DNA from: Helichrysum umbraculigerum | Taxonomy: Eukaryota; Streptophyta; Magnoliopsida; Asterales; Asteraceae | Direction of reading: 5' to 3' | DNA: 64,000 nucleotides | NCBI GenBank assembly: GCA_949592205.1 | Contig: CATIUR010000003.1 | Location: forward strand, 154,012,759 to 154,076,758 | Shown: positions 12,124 to 22,747 of the stretch, piece after piece | Position numbering within the stretch: position 1 is the first letter of the stretch | How the letters are laid out: every line of letters starts with the position of its first letter | The notes under the pieces: generated by a model | What the model was told of the DNA's origin: nothing | The model's database searches: none | What the model saw: only the letters and a program-made list of their open reading frames with translations | Program-made: the position numbers and the translations under genes

Positions 12124-12640
12124 CGTTTATATTTGTGATGCACCTGCAGAAAGAAATCATATTTACAGAACAGCAATCCTTAAATAACACAGGATTACAA
12201 TTCAACTTAAACATAATTTATTAAGAATTCACATCACACACCATATACATTTATAAACCAAATAACTAATATCCGAAATTCAATCTAAATTCATAATAGA
12301 TCAGCAACTTAACCGCTCAGTTTAAACTAAACCTAATTAGGTTTTCTTAGCGTCGTGATAAACCCTAGAAAAGCAAGCAATCAACCAAACTATATCAACA
12401 ATAATCATAAATAACATAAAATAATCAATTTCGAAAGCAACATTATGAGTTAATGATTCTTCATAGTTCATACTACCGATGTGATCAAAATTAACACGCA
12501 TAAAATCATTAATCAATTAAACAATTCAATATAATGCAGTAAAGAGTGAAGAATAGAGATAGTGTGTGACCTGAATGAAGTTGAGAGAGCTAGCTAGTTA
12601 GTTTGGATCTAGATCTGTGTTTTTATTATTTTTGCTGTAA
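12124..12640 (-). promoter_or_regulatory. 5' UTR with an intron, and promoter-proximal region of the CGR2/3-type gene
   Basis: On the minus strand, CTTTCTGCAG at about 12145-12154 is a good acceptor 22 bases upstream of the ATG. CATTCAG|GTCACAC at about 12570 is a matching donor, suggesting a 5' UTR intron of about 425 bp. A TATATATATAG tract near 12674-12685 could be the TATA region. This is inference from splice-like motifs only. Confidence 0.45.
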
Positions 12641-12699
12641 GAAGCTTGTACTAACTAAAAAGATCAAGTGGCTATATATATAGTATATCTGTGTATATA

Positions 12700-13226
12700 T
12701 AGTCTCTACCGGATACGGTGATTAAGAAATGAATAAAGTTGTACGGTAAAATTGCTGCGTTTTGGTGTGAAGATGAGATAGGTAAATGAGCACCAGGCGC
12801 ATGTTAGTAGGAACGGGACCCCGTGTTGTCGGTTTAAGGATCGGCTTTTGTTACGCGTTTTTTCATACGGGCTAGTTTTGATGGTGGGCTTAAAGTAAAT
12901 TTTTAAATTGGGTTGGATGCTAAGCTCAGAACAAAATCCCATATTACTTGTATCATGTAGCCAGTTAGCCATACAAGGCTAATTCCCATTTCCATACACA
13001 TCATGAAATAAAACTGAAATATAAAGACATTTCAACAAACACTCACAATTTCTAACAAATCGAAAGAGTACAATTTACAAACATCGAGTCTCATAATGAT
13101 CAATAAACACAACCAAACTCTTCTAAAACATCTATTAATCATCGAATTGATACCGACAGGAGTTGCTAGTTAAACTAACATATCATAGGCAACACTAAAA
13201 TGTTATCAATTAGATACAAACAATTG
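12700..13226. other. spacer between two minus-strand genes
   Basis: No convincing gene. It should hold the 3' UTR of the gene at 13227-14742 and distal promoter sequence of the methyltransferase gene. The minus ORF at 12706-12972 has no recognised features. Confidence 0.5.
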
Positions 13227-14742
13227 TTAGTTATGACGTTTACTTCTTTTTTTCTCCCTCTTTATCTTCTTAATATCTCCTGATTTTTCTTCTGAGCTGT
13301 GCTTTCTGCGACTCCGCTTGCTCGAACCATTTCTTCTGGGCCTCTTCTCCCTGTTTTTAGGAGATTCTTCCTCATCAGAAGATGAACTCGATTTCAGATT
13401 AAAAGGATTTTCTGGACCAAGAATAACACGTTTGTCCCGACTTTCTCTATATCCTTCATCAGGGCTTGCTTCATGCTTCTCCTTGCAACCAAGAAGGTAT
13501 GGACCCGTCTCATCCATCCTGGACCCCACAGCACCCCTACCACGCTTCACCCTGTCATCGGTAAACAAGTGAGTCTACTGTCACATATCTGAAAAATAAA
13601 CAAGAGATGTCAACATGTGTATAAACGTGTCATTCACAATTAGAGGTGGCAACTTTCACCCCATCTATATCAATATTAGTTTAATTCAGGTTGCAAATTT
13701 TTATTGATAACGGGTCAGGTATGGAAAACTAGCTAAACGTATAAAGGTTGAATGGATCCAACAGGTTTAACAGCTTAAAAGAAACCAATATGACTGTTAA
13801 TCACATTCAATACATTATCTATCTATAAAAGCAAAACATTAACAAAAAAGTGTTGAGCCAACCTGACCCAGGCCGCCCATTTTGCCACCTCTAGTTCTCA
13901 TCAAGCACACCCAAATCCTGAGGATGGAGGATGAGGTATTACCTCGAGTGCAAGAATTCCTCAATCTCTTGGTCCCTTAGTCCATCATCTTCACTTCCTC
14001 TTTTGCCTGATGAGCACAGAAAACTGCTGTTCCGCTCACGATCATCAAGCCGAGTGGTGTTTGTATTCTTTTGGAAGCTACTAACACTATTATGACTTGT
14101 ACTTCTATTATCATTTTTCTTAACCCTGTCATCCAGCTCTCTCTCTTTCTGACGTATTCGCCACATCTCATTTACTTCAACAATCCGATTAGCTGCACGG
14201 AGATTAAAACAATCATGCTACAGAAATTACAATCTTAAATTTGGCACACACACTTCTGAGCTATAAAGCACATTAATTATGTAACAACGTGTAATTTAGC
14301 ATCCAAACCAACAGCATCCACAATATAATGAAGTTAATGTAAATGAAACCTAAGAAGGATACGAGAAGAATCATGCTAAATAGAAATTATATCTTAAAAA
14401 GTGAATAGCAGTTTGTTTCAAACAACAACTGCAGAGAGCAATCCAATTACTTTGTAAGCCAAATACTCATAAAGCCAATCTCCATCATTTCTACTCGTAT
14501 CAAGTAAAATGGTTCTCATCATACAACACAAGAATAACCAAAATCGTTGAATGTTAAGAGAATACTATCTTACCCTGTTGTACACCAAGAACAGTCGCAG
14601 TGAGAAAACGTGAATTTGGCCGGCCCCTAACATTCGGAGGCTTGAAATACGCATCCACACCGTCTCTATCAGCTCGTCGCCGCAATTCTGCTGCCTCCTT
14701 CATTAGAATTGCGGCTATCCTGTTCTCGGTCTCTAGATCCAT
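13227..14742 (-). CDS. plant-specific basic, RS/KR-tailed protein of unknown function (probably nuclear)
   Basis: Three coding exons in transcription order: 14742-14574, 14192-13943, 13551-13227. All junctions are GT-AG and the joined frame gives 247 codons plus stop. The N-terminus (MDLETENRIAAILMKEAAEL) is helical. It is followed by a conserved patch, RGRPNSRFLTATVLGVQQ, running across the first intron into ANRIVEVNEMWR. The middle is Ser/Arg rich; then come VKRGRGAVGSRMDETGPYL and RVILGPENPF. The C-terminus is an acidic Ser/Glu run and then a Lys/Arg-rich tail suggesting nuclear targeting. I recall close relatives in many land plants annotated only as uncharacterised. The apparent Met start before exon 3 (13568) is intronic. 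No catalytic domain is visible. Confidence 0.86.
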
Positions 14743-15340
14743 CCCAAAATCTGTATAACATTTTTACAGGAAAAAAAACAGATTATCTATTTACATAATT
14801 ACAAACAAAGTATGCAATGCATCAAAATTTAATACAAAAGATTAGACTCCTACAGTCCTACAACAAGCATCACAATCACAAAATGATATTGACAAATTAA
14901 TCCAATCATTTATAGCATTCTCAATTACATTAGAACAAACGATTATTTAAGTGATCAAACCAACATATATATGGGAAAATGTTGTGTCATAGACTGATTA
15001 TGTATAAATTGAAAACTAGGATAACTAAAAGTATAAATTCTGTTTAGAAATTACAACTTCGAACACCTAAAATTCATGCAGTATATATTGATGGTTTCTA
15101 AAACCCTAGTGCGTAAAATCTTTAAAAAGGGAACTTTAATCTTCGGGTTGATATGAATAATGATAATTACCTGAATATAATGACGATAACAATCGAGATG
15201 AATATTTATGCTGACGGTGGCCGGAGGGGATGGAAACCGCGGTGAATTGCCGGATCGTGAAACGAGGGAAATTGATGAAACAGAATTTGACACCTCGTCT
15301 TTTCTGAACCTTCGAGAACAAATGCTTGTATTTTGAGTAA
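14743..15340 (-). promoter_or_regulatory. 5' UTR with a probable intron, upstream of the 247-residue protein gene
   Basis: On the minus strand, GTTATACAG ends about 10 bases before the ATG and is a good splice acceptor. ATATTCAG|GTAATTATC at about 15170 is a good donor. A GC-rich leader lies above it (about 15180-15330). This suggests a leader exon and a 5' UTR intron of about 420 bp. Small ORFs on the minus strand at 15051-15348 lie in this leader and are not supported as genes. Confidence 0.45.
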
Positions 15341-15344
15341 ATTA

Positions 15345-15532
15345 ACATTAATAGTCCTTATACTAATTGTTTACTGTCAATTCTTGTTAATTTGTTAGAG
15401 AAATGATTTAGAGCGTCGAGATTTTGTTTTTGCATTGTTCTAGTGAGAATATATTGTTGCTGCCGAAAAAGTGGTGATATAGCAGTGTTCTTAAATTTTG
15501 TCTTGTTATTTTACTGAATTGTATGTGTGGGG

Positions 15533-15568
<36 letters not shown>

Positions 15569-15660
15569 AGAAAGCACCATCCTAAACAAAAAGCCATGCG
15601 AGAACACTGCTCGTAACTTTGTGGAGAACATTGAGGCGATGTGGCAGAACACTGTGGAGG
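15345..15660. other. intergenic spacer with a 32-base poly(A) run
   Basis: Gene-free. A homopolymer of 32 A occupies 15533-15564. The 95 bp between it and the copia element, together with the 40 bp just after that element, contain weakly self-complementary words (TTAGAAAGCACC / GTGCTCTTAGA), so the copia element may have landed in an older MITE. The evidence for that is weak. Confidence 0.5.
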
Positions 15661-15665
15661 ATGAA

Positions 15666-16356
15666 TGTTGGGTCAAAACTGTTTCTGGTCTGAACTGAAG
15701 TTGTTGATGAGAAGACAGAGTACAAAGTGTTTAAAACTATTTATGTTGAAGGTTACAACTGTCTTTACAAAGCTACAACTGATAGAAGAAAACTGAAGAG
15801 AAGACAAGTGTTACAACTGATTGAAGATAGATTTCAACTGATAGTTATGTGTCTGTAAGTAGTTAAAACTGCTTATGTATCTGTAACTGTTAGTTATATA
15901 TGTAGCAGTTAACACTGATTATATATTTGTACTTAGTCTTATATTACAATTGAAGCAGTTACCACAGAATGTGTAATAGTCACAACTGTTTACTTCAGAA
16001 TGGTAGTTATAACTGTTTATGATTTTGTGATAAGTATGAGTTGGTTATGGAAGTTATTTTATTCCATATTCGTAGGAGATTGTATAGGACTCTATGCGTT
16101 ATAAATAGAGATCCTTTAGACCTAGATAGGTTAACGTTTTTGCGCAGCTTCAAGGTTTTCTGTAACCCTAATACATCAAGTGTATTCGTCTTATATCATT
16201 AATAAGATTGAAGCTTTCAGTATACTATTGTGTTTATCATATTAATTTATATTTGTTGATCTTCTTAATATTATTGAGTGTGATTCCGCAACTTCTCAAT
16301 AATACATTCAAAGCTTATTGTATACGATTGTTTATTAAGTTAAACAGGGACTAACA
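15666..16356 (+). repeat. 5' LTR of the copia element
   Basis: 691 bp, TGTTGGGTC to CTAACA. A TATA box (TATAAATA) lies at 16100-16107. Upstream of it, about 400 bp hold many copies of AACTG, at least seven as CAACTG or TAACTG, the core of plant MYB sites. The start of transcription is presumably just downstream of the TATA box. Confidence 0.95.
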
Positions 16357-16359
16357 AAG

Positions 16360-16371
16360 TGGTATCAGAGC
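16360..16371 (+). other. primer binding site (initiator tRNA-Met)
   Basis: TGGTATCAGAGC, three bases after the 5' LTR, is complementary to the 3' end of plant initiator tRNA-Met, the usual primer of copia and many gypsy elements. Confidence 0.95.
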
Positions 16372-16445
16372 TTGTCAAGCTTTGAAGACAGGAAGATCTG
16401 GGATTATTCGTATTAGTATTTGAGGTTTAGTCTTTATATTAAGTT

Positions 16446-19166
16446 TTGATTTCAATGGCTACTGAAGGGAATGAAGGAATTCAAGCAACAAAGATTCCTA
16501 TGCTCAAACCTGATGAGTTTGACCTATGGAAGGTCAGAATCAGGCAATACATACTTCTCACAGATTATCAGATGTGGGAAGTTGTTGTTAATGGTATACC
16601 AGTAACACTTGATGGTGATGGTGTAAAGCAGCCAAGACCACCACCAACATCTGATGCAGAGAGAAAAATCAGATCTACTGAGTACAAGGCTCTTAGCACT
16701 CTGTTGCTATCCATTCCTAATGAGCATCAGAGCAGATTAGATTCTTGTGAGGATCCCAAGGTACTAATGGAGGCAATTGAGAAGAGGTTTGGTGGTAATG
16801 ATAACACCAAAAAGAACAAAAGATCTCTGTTAAAGCAACAATTTGAGAATTTTAGCCATGTGAAAACTGAAACTCTAACTCAAACCTTTGATAGGTTCAC
16901 TAAATTAGTTGGAGAATTGGAAAATCACAAGGTTAAGATTGACAAAGAAGATCTTAACAGAAAGTTCTTAAGATCATTAGGTGATGAATGTACAATCTAC
17001 ACTGTTGGATTGAGCCAGAGCTCAGATATTGAAGTTAAGGAATTAGAAGATATATACAATGATCTGAGGAATTTTGAGTCTGAGGTGGAAAGTAAGAAGC
17101 AAGCAACTGGGTATAGTCACAATGCTGCTTTTATGTCTATGGGTGGAACAAAAGCTGAGTCAAGTCAAATGGGTTCTACTTATGTTTCAGGAGGAGTAGG
17201 ATCATCATCTAACAGTTCTAATGATCAGATATTAGAATCTTTCTTTGCAAGTAATGTGAATTCTTCACTTACTAATGAAGATCTGGAACAATTTGATGGT
17301 GATGATCTAGAGGTGATGGATATTAAGTGGCAGATTGCATTGATTACTCAAAGAGCAAAAAGGTTCATGCAGAGGACTGGTAGGACCAACTTTGCATACA
17401 AGAGGAATGATGCAAATTGGTTTGATAAGAGCAAGATTGAGTGTTTCAACTGTCACAAGATGGGACACTTTGCTAGAGAATGCAGAAACCCTAGGCAAGA
17501 GCAGAATGGTAATGGTCAGATAGCTGGAAGCAATGGAACTCAAACCAGAAACATTCCAATTCAGGGTGCTTCAGCAAATGCATTGGTGTCTATGGATGGC
17601 TGTGGATGGGACTGGAGTGATCAAGAAGAACATGTTGTGAAGAATCAATGTCTCATGGCCATTGCAGAATCTGACAAAAAGTCAGAAGTTCCTACTGAGG
17701 TACAAAATAAATTATGTTCTGCTGTCTGTAAACAAACTGTTAAACATTATAGGGATCATAATATAAAAGTGTGTGAGGAACTAAAACAATGGGAAATCAA
17801 AAGTAAACACACCATAGCAGTCATTGAAAATCTGGAAAATCAAATAAAGGCATATGAAGTCAATGCAACACAGTTTAAATATGACATTGAATATGCTAAG
17901 TGGGAGAGAGACACTTTTAAAGATAAAGTCGAGTTGTTATCTAAGAAACTTACTGAGGTCACATGTGAAAGAGATAGCATAAGACTTGATGTAAATAAAT
18001 TAGAATATGCTTCTAAGAGTGTCAATAAACTTATTGATTCACAGATTCATGATAAAATTAAGACTGGATTAGGGTACAATAATGTATCTCCACCTTATAA
18101 TCACACCTACTTTCCTCCTAAAAGGGAAATTGATATCAATTCACTTAAAAGAGAAATAACAGATGAGGTTAAAAAGGCTGATCCAATTAAAACTTTATCT
18201 GATGATGAGTTGTTTGTAGAAGGTGAAGTTAGTGATTGGACTCAAGAAGATGATCAGAGTGATAGAACATCTTATAGTGAGAAGAGTGTAACATCTGAAT
18301 CATCTAAGTCTGAGTCAACATGTGAGAATGTGAAGAGAGCAATTACTGGTCTAGTTTCTAAGCTTAAAACTGATAAACTAGACAAGGGTAAGAAAATGTT
18401 TAAGGAAAAGGTTAAACTGGACTTAGAGAAGGTGAGCTTGAATACTAACAAATCTAAACATGGGTTAGGATATGTTAGTAATACAGTTAATTCAGTTACT
18501 AAACCTGTTGTTAAATCTGTTGTGAATAACTGTGTTAATTGTAAATGTAAAGCAAGTACTTCTTCTTCACAGAATTTTCAAAATCAAAAACCCAGAGGTA
18601 ATCAAAGAAACTGGAATCAAATGATTTCACAGAAACTGGGTAATAATGTTACTGTGATTAAAGGAATGCCTTGCTTTATATGTGGAAAAATGGGTCATCT
18701 TCAATATGACTGCTATCATAATCCTGAGAATGTTCAAAGGATTAGAAAACAGTCATGGACAAAAGCAAATATGATTAACAAACAAAATTTTCAATCAAAA
18801 GTTAATCATACTATCAGAGTTCAGAAGATGAACTCAAAGGCTAACATGTTAAGCACTGTTACAGGTAAATCTACTGCAGCAGTAATAACAAATTTAGCCA
18901 AAAGCTTAAAGACTAAAACAGTGGTAACTAAATACAAAAACAGTGTTAACAAAATTAACACTGACTCTTCGATTGGTAAAACAGTTAAAACTGTTAAGCA
19001 AAAGAACACTGTTAAGTCTAAAATAAGTTGGATTTGGACACCTATTAAGACTGATAAATTAACATATCCAAATACCAACTGTGCATCACAATCAATAATC
19101 TTCAAGAAAGTTGAATATGTGAATGCACATGGGAAACCCAAAGCCAAATTGGTTTGGGTTCCTTAG
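16446..19166 (+). CDS. copia Gag polyprotein (up to 906 residues)
   Basis: Structural protein that packages element RNA. The second Met (MATEGNEG, residue 4) is an equally good start. The N-terminal 210 residues form the copia-type gag domain with the KFLRSLGDE region near 173-181. A CCHC zinc knuckle (CFNCHKMGHFAREC) is at 333-346 and a second one (CFICGKMGHLQYDC) at 743-756. Between them lie an acidic linker and a Lys/Glu-rich, probably coiled-coil, stretch (about 440-540). Two knuckles separated by about 400 residues and a total near 900 are much longer than ordinary copia gag and match Sireviruses. The frame is intact and ends in TAG at 19164. Confidence 0.92.
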   Translation: MISMATEGNEGIQATKIPMLKPDEFDLWKVRIRQYILLTDYQMWEVVVNGIPVTLDGDGVKQPRPPPTSDAERKIRSTEYKALSTLLLSIPNEHQSRLDSCEDPKVLMEAIEKRFGGNDNTKKNKRSLLKQQFENFSHVKTETLTQTFDRFTKLVGELENHKVKIDKEDLNRKFLRSLGDECTIYTVGLSQSSDIEVKELEDIYNDLRNFESEVESKKQATGYSHNAAFMSMGGTKAESSQMGSTYVSGGVGSSSNSSNDQILESFFASNVNSSLTNEDLEQFDGDDLEVMDIKWQIALITQRAKRFMQRTGRTNFAYKRNDANWFDKSKIECFNCHKMGHFARECRNPRQEQNGNGQIAGSNGTQTRNIPIQGASANALVSMDGCGWDWSDQEEHVVKNQCLMAIAESDKKSEVPTEVQNKLCSAVCKQTVKHYRDHNIKVCEELKQWEIKSKHTIAVIENLENQIKAYEVNATQFKYDIEYAKWERDTFKDKVELLSKKLTEVTCERDSIRLDVNKLEYASKSVNKLIDSQIHDKIKTGLGYNNVSPPYNHTYFPPKREIDINSLKREITDEVKKADPIKTLSDDELFVEGEVSDWTQEDDQSDRTSYSEKSVTSESSKSESTCENVKRAITGLVSKLKTDKLDKGKKMFKEKVKLDLEKVSLNTNKSKHGLGYVSNTVNSVTKPVVKSVVNNCVNCKCKASTSSSQNFQNQKPRGNQRNWNQMISQKLGNNVTVIKGMPCFICGKMGHLQYDCYHNPENVQRIRKQSWTKANMINKQNFQSKVNHTIRVQKMNSKANMLSTVTGKSTAAVITNLAKSLKTKTVVTKYKNSVNKINTDSSIGKTVKTVKQKNTVKSKISWIWTPIKTDKLTYPNTNCASQSIIFKKVEYVNAHGKPKAKLVWVP

Positions 19167-20803
19167 AGAAATTAATTCTCTTTTTGACTGTTTGTGTAGG
19201 GCAAGCCAAAGAGCTTATGGCATATTGATAGTGGATGCTCAAGGCACATGACTGGAGACAAAGAAAAGCTATAGGATTTCAAATCTTTTGATGGTGGATA
19301 TGTAGCTTTTGGAAGCAATCCAAAAGGAGGAAGGATCACAGGGAAAGGAACAGTTCATAGTGAAAAGCTAAGTTTTGATAATGTTTATTTTGTGGAACAA
19401 CTGAGGTATAATTTGCTAAGTGTGAGTCAAATCATAGATAAAAAGAACCCAGTTCATTTTACTGACACTGAATGTCTTATCTTGTCCAAGGAATTCAAAA
19501 TACCTGAAAACATGATTTTAATGAGAATTCCAAGGCAAGATAATGTATATAAGTGTGACTTAGTAAATATGACACCTCAACCTGATTTAAATTGTCTTAT
19601 TTCTAAAGCAAGTGTGAATGAATCTGAACTGTGGCATAGGAGGATGTGTCACATGAATTTCAAAACCATTAATAAACTTGTCAAAAACAAGCTTGTTAGA
19701 GGTTTGCATGAAAATGTCTATTCATGTGATGATCATTGTGTTTCTTGTCAAAAGGGAAAGCAACACAAATCCTCATTTAAGTCCAAATCTGTGAACACAA
19801 ACAGCACACCCTTACACTTATTGCATATGGACTTATTTGGACCAACCAGTATAAGTAGTATGGGGAAAAAATCTTATTGCCTTGTGATTATTGATGATTA
19901 CACTAGATTTACATGGGTTTTCTTTCTTAGGACAAAGAATGAGACAGGTGAAATACTTAGATCATTTATAACTAAGATGGAAAATCAATTGGATAAAAGA
20001 GTAAAAATCATCAGAAGTGATAATGGAACAGAATTTAAAAATCATGAGATGGATAAATTCTGTGAAGTTAAAGGTATTAAGAGAGAATTTAGTGCACCTA
20101 GAACTCCTCAACAAAATGAAGTGGCTGAAAGGAGGAATATGACACTGATTGAGGCTGCTAGAACCATGCTATCTGATACAAAGCTACCTATGTCCTTTTG
20201 GGCAGAGGCAGTTAGCACAGCTTGCTATGTTCAGAATAGAGTATTAGTTGTTAAGCCTCATAACAAGACACCATATGAACTGTTATTTAAGAGAAAGCCT
20301 TTGGTTAGTTTCTTAAAATCTTTTGGGTGTCCTTGTACAATCTTAAATATCAAAGATCACTTAGGTAAGTTTCAGAGTAAGGCAGATGAGGGGATATTTG
20401 TTGGTTACTCTATTCAAAGTAAATCTTATAGGGTATTCAATCAAAGGACCAGGATCATAGAAGAATCAATGAACATCACTTTTAATGAAAACACTGTTAA
20501 TCCTGAAGGAAAAGGTCCTGAATCACTGTTTGATATTGATGCACTTAATACTGCTTTTAGATATACAAATGTGGATACAAGTGCTGGTACAAATACAGGA
20601 ATAGGTACTGGAAAAGGCAGATCAGACTCAGGAATACCAGCTGGAAAGAAGAATGATTCATTGGAATACATATTGTTTCCATTTGGTCTCCTGATCCCCC
20701 AGAAGTGTTTGGAACTGATCAACCAAAGACATCACAGAATGTGGAACCATGAAAATCAGATGAAACATCATTTACTCATGTTGATGATTCTGATAGACCT
20801 GTT
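19167..20803 (+). pseudogene. copia protease-integrase part of pol, interrupted
   Basis: Continues in the gag frame after four stops (19164, 19173, 19185, 19197). The protease signature WHIDSGCSRHMTG begins at 19218, and a further in-frame TAG at 19272-19274 cuts it. From 19392 the frame is open through the integrase: the HHCC zinc domain (LWHRRMCH ... CVSCQKGK), the catalytic core with LLHMDLFGP, IRSDNGTEF and the PQQNEVAERRN glutamate, and the FKSFGCP region. Near 20670 the frame shifts by one base. The following frame has a TGA at 20750-20752 before it joins the reverse transcriptase. Protease and integrase are therefore not made as one intact polyprotein from this copy. Confidence 0.88.
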
Positions 20804-22747
20804 ATGGAAGACAGTGCAGAAGACAGTGATATGAGTCCAGTACAGAAGTATTCAAAGGCTGATGTGGATGTTGATCAGACACCAACAAAGCAACTTGACA
20901 AGGAGCAGGAACAATTGAATTATCTACATTTGATGAGCTCTACTCCTGTGTCAAAGAGAATTGCAAGAGAAGTGTCAAGTAGTGAGTCTGGACAAGAAGG
21001 AAATTATACCAACTTGGAGGTGGAGATTCAAGAAACAGCAGCATCTAAATACATTACTCATAAAGATCATCCACTTGAGAATGTAATAGGAGATATTGAA
21101 TCTGCTGTTAAAACAAGAAATCAAAGTCAGGTGTTTGAAGCTTCAGAAAATGAGGATGAGGTAAATCTTGATACAGAAGCAGTTAATACCTCTTTGTTTG
21201 CTTGTTTTCTGTCTCAAACAGAACCAAAGAAGGTTACTGAAGCTTTGAGAGATCTTAGTTGGATTGAAGCTATGCAAGAGGAGTTGCTTCAGTTTAAGAT
21301 TCAAGAAGTTTGGACATTGGTTGATTTGCCCAAAGGGAAGAGGGCAATTGGTACTAAATGGATTTTCAAAAATAAGAAAGATGAAAGAGGTATAGTGATC
21401 AAAAACAAGGCTAGATTGGTTGCACAAGGGTATTCACAAGAAGAAGGAATTGATTATGATGAAGTTTTTGCACCTGTTGCAAGAATTGAGGCAATCAGAT
21501 TGTTTTTGGCTTATGCTTCATTTAAGGGATTCATTGTGTATCAGATGGATGTTAAGAGTGTTTTCCTGTATGGCACTATACAGGAAGAGGTTTATGTATG
21601 TCAACCACCAGGGTTTGAAGATTCCAAGTTTCCTGATAAAGTTTTCAAACTGGATAAAGCTCTTTATGGCTTACATCAAGCACCTAGAGCCTGGTATGAT
21701 ACCTTTTCAGATTATCTGTTGCAGAATGGATTCAAAAGGGGTGCAATAGATAAAACTTTGTTCACTAAAAGAATTAGGAATGATATACTACTGGTTCAAG
21801 TCTATGTAGATGATATCATTATTGGTTCAACAAAGGATAGTCTTTGCAAGGAGTTTGAATCACTGATGCATGAAAAGTTCAAGATGAGCTCCATGGGGGA
21901 ATTAACATTTTTCTTGGGACTACAAGTGAAGCAACAGAAGGAAGGAATCTTTATTCATCAAAGTAAGTATGTTAATGATATACTGGATCGGTTTGGGTAC
22001 AAAGATGCTAAAGTTGCAAGCACACCAGTGGAGACAAACAAGAAATTACATGCAGATCTTGAGGGGGAGAGTGTGGATGAACATCTTTACAGATCAATGA
22101 TCGGGTCTCTTATGTATCTCACTTCATCAAGGCCTGGCATCATGTTTGCTGTGTGCTTATGTGCAAGATTTCAAGCTAATCCAAAGCTGTCACATCTTCT
22201 TGCAGTCAAAAGAATTTTTAGATATTTAAAGGGTCAACCAAAATTGGGCCTTTGGTATCCAAAGTTTACTTCTTTTGATCTGATAGCTTATACAGATAGT
22301 GATTATGGAGGAGCTAATATGGATAGGAAATCTACATCAGGAGGTTGTCAATTTTTGGGAGATAGATTGGTTTCATGGCAATGCAAGAAACAAACCACTG
22401 TATTTACATCTACAGCAGAGGCAGAATATGTAGCAGCTGCAAGTTGCTGTGCCCAAGTTCTATGGATTCAGAATCAGATGTTAGATTACGGTTTTACTTT
22501 TCTTAATACTCCTATTTTTATTGATAATAGTTCTGCAATCAGTATTATCAATAACCCAGTTAAACATTCTAAAACAAAGCACATTGAAATTAGATATCAT
22601 TTCATTAGAGACTGTAATGAGAAAAGACTTATTCAAATTTTGAAAGTTCATACTGATAATCAGTTTGCTGATCTGTTTACTAAAGCTTTTGATGTAGGCA
22701 GATTCACGTTCTTGGTTACTAGTATTGGAATGATCAATTTGTCTTAA
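20804..22747 (+). CDS. copia reverse transcriptase-RNase H part of pol
   Basis: Open for 647 codons, but the first Met is only the first after the upstream break, not the native start. Reverse transcriptase: WTLVDLPKGKRAIGTKWIF, the YQMDVKSVFLYG block (first catalytic Asp), the LYGLHQAPRAWY block, and YVDDIIIGST with the catalytic Asp pair. RNase H: YTDSDYGG, STAEAEYVA and FIDNSSAISI carry its acidic residues, and KHIEIRYHFIRD follows. It ends just before a repeat-rich untranslated stretch. This is the canonical copia order (integrase before reverse transcriptase). Confidence 0.93.
   Translation: MEDSAEDSDMSPVQKYSKADVDVDQTPTKQLDKEQEQLNYLHLMSSTPVSKRIAREVSSSESGQEGNYTNLEVEIQETAASKYITHKDHPLENVIGDIESAVKTRNQSQVFEASENEDEVNLDTEAVNTSLFACFLSQTEPKKVTEALRDLSWIEAMQEELLQFKIQEVWTLVDLPKGKRAIGTKWIFKNKKDERGIVIKNKARLVAQGYSQEEGIDYDEVFAPVARIEAIRLFLAYASFKGFIVYQMDVKSVFLYGTIQEEVYVCQPPGFEDSKFPDKVFKLDKALYGLHQAPRAWYDTFSDYLLQNGFKRGAIDKTLFTKRIRNDILLVQVYVDDIIIGSTKDSLCKEFESLMHEKFKMSSMGELTFFLGLQVKQQKEGIFIHQSKYVNDILDRFGYKDAKVASTPVETNKKLHADLEGESVDEHLYRSMIGSLMYLTSSRPGIMFAVCLCARFQANPKLSHLLAVKRIFRYLKGQPKLGLWYPKFTSFDLIAYTDSDYGGANMDRKSTSGGCQFLGDRLVSWQCKKQTTVFTSTAEAEYVAAASCCAQVLWIQNQMLDYGFTFLNTPIFIDNSSAISIINNPVKHSKTKHIEIRYHFIRDCNEKRLIQILKVHTDNQFADLFTKAFDVGRFTFLVTSIGMINLS

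Noticed and set aside
12706..12972. 88-residue minus-strand ORF upstream of the CGR2/3-type gene
   Set aside because: No recognisable motif and no splice or context support.
13552..13568. Met start just before exon 3 of the 247-residue protein gene
   Set aside because: It lies upstream of a good GATGACAG acceptor, and exon 2 joins in frame at 13551.
13318..13572. 84-residue plus-strand ORF
   Set aside because: Antisense shadow of exon 3 of the minus-strand 247-residue protein gene.
15533..15564. Poly(A) tail of a LINE or SINE
   Set aside because: No element body or target duplication could be found upstream of the 32-A run.
15565..15660. Host MITE split by the copia element
   Set aside because: Only about a dozen weakly matching bases pair between 15565-15585 and 27480-27495, so I cannot support ends.
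16360..16371. tRNA-Met-like sequence as an RNA gene
   Set aside because: Only the 12-base primer binding site is present; the same applies at 35811-35822.
20441..20722. 93-residue minus-strand ORF in copia pol
   Set aside because: Antisense shadow of the integrase C-terminal region.
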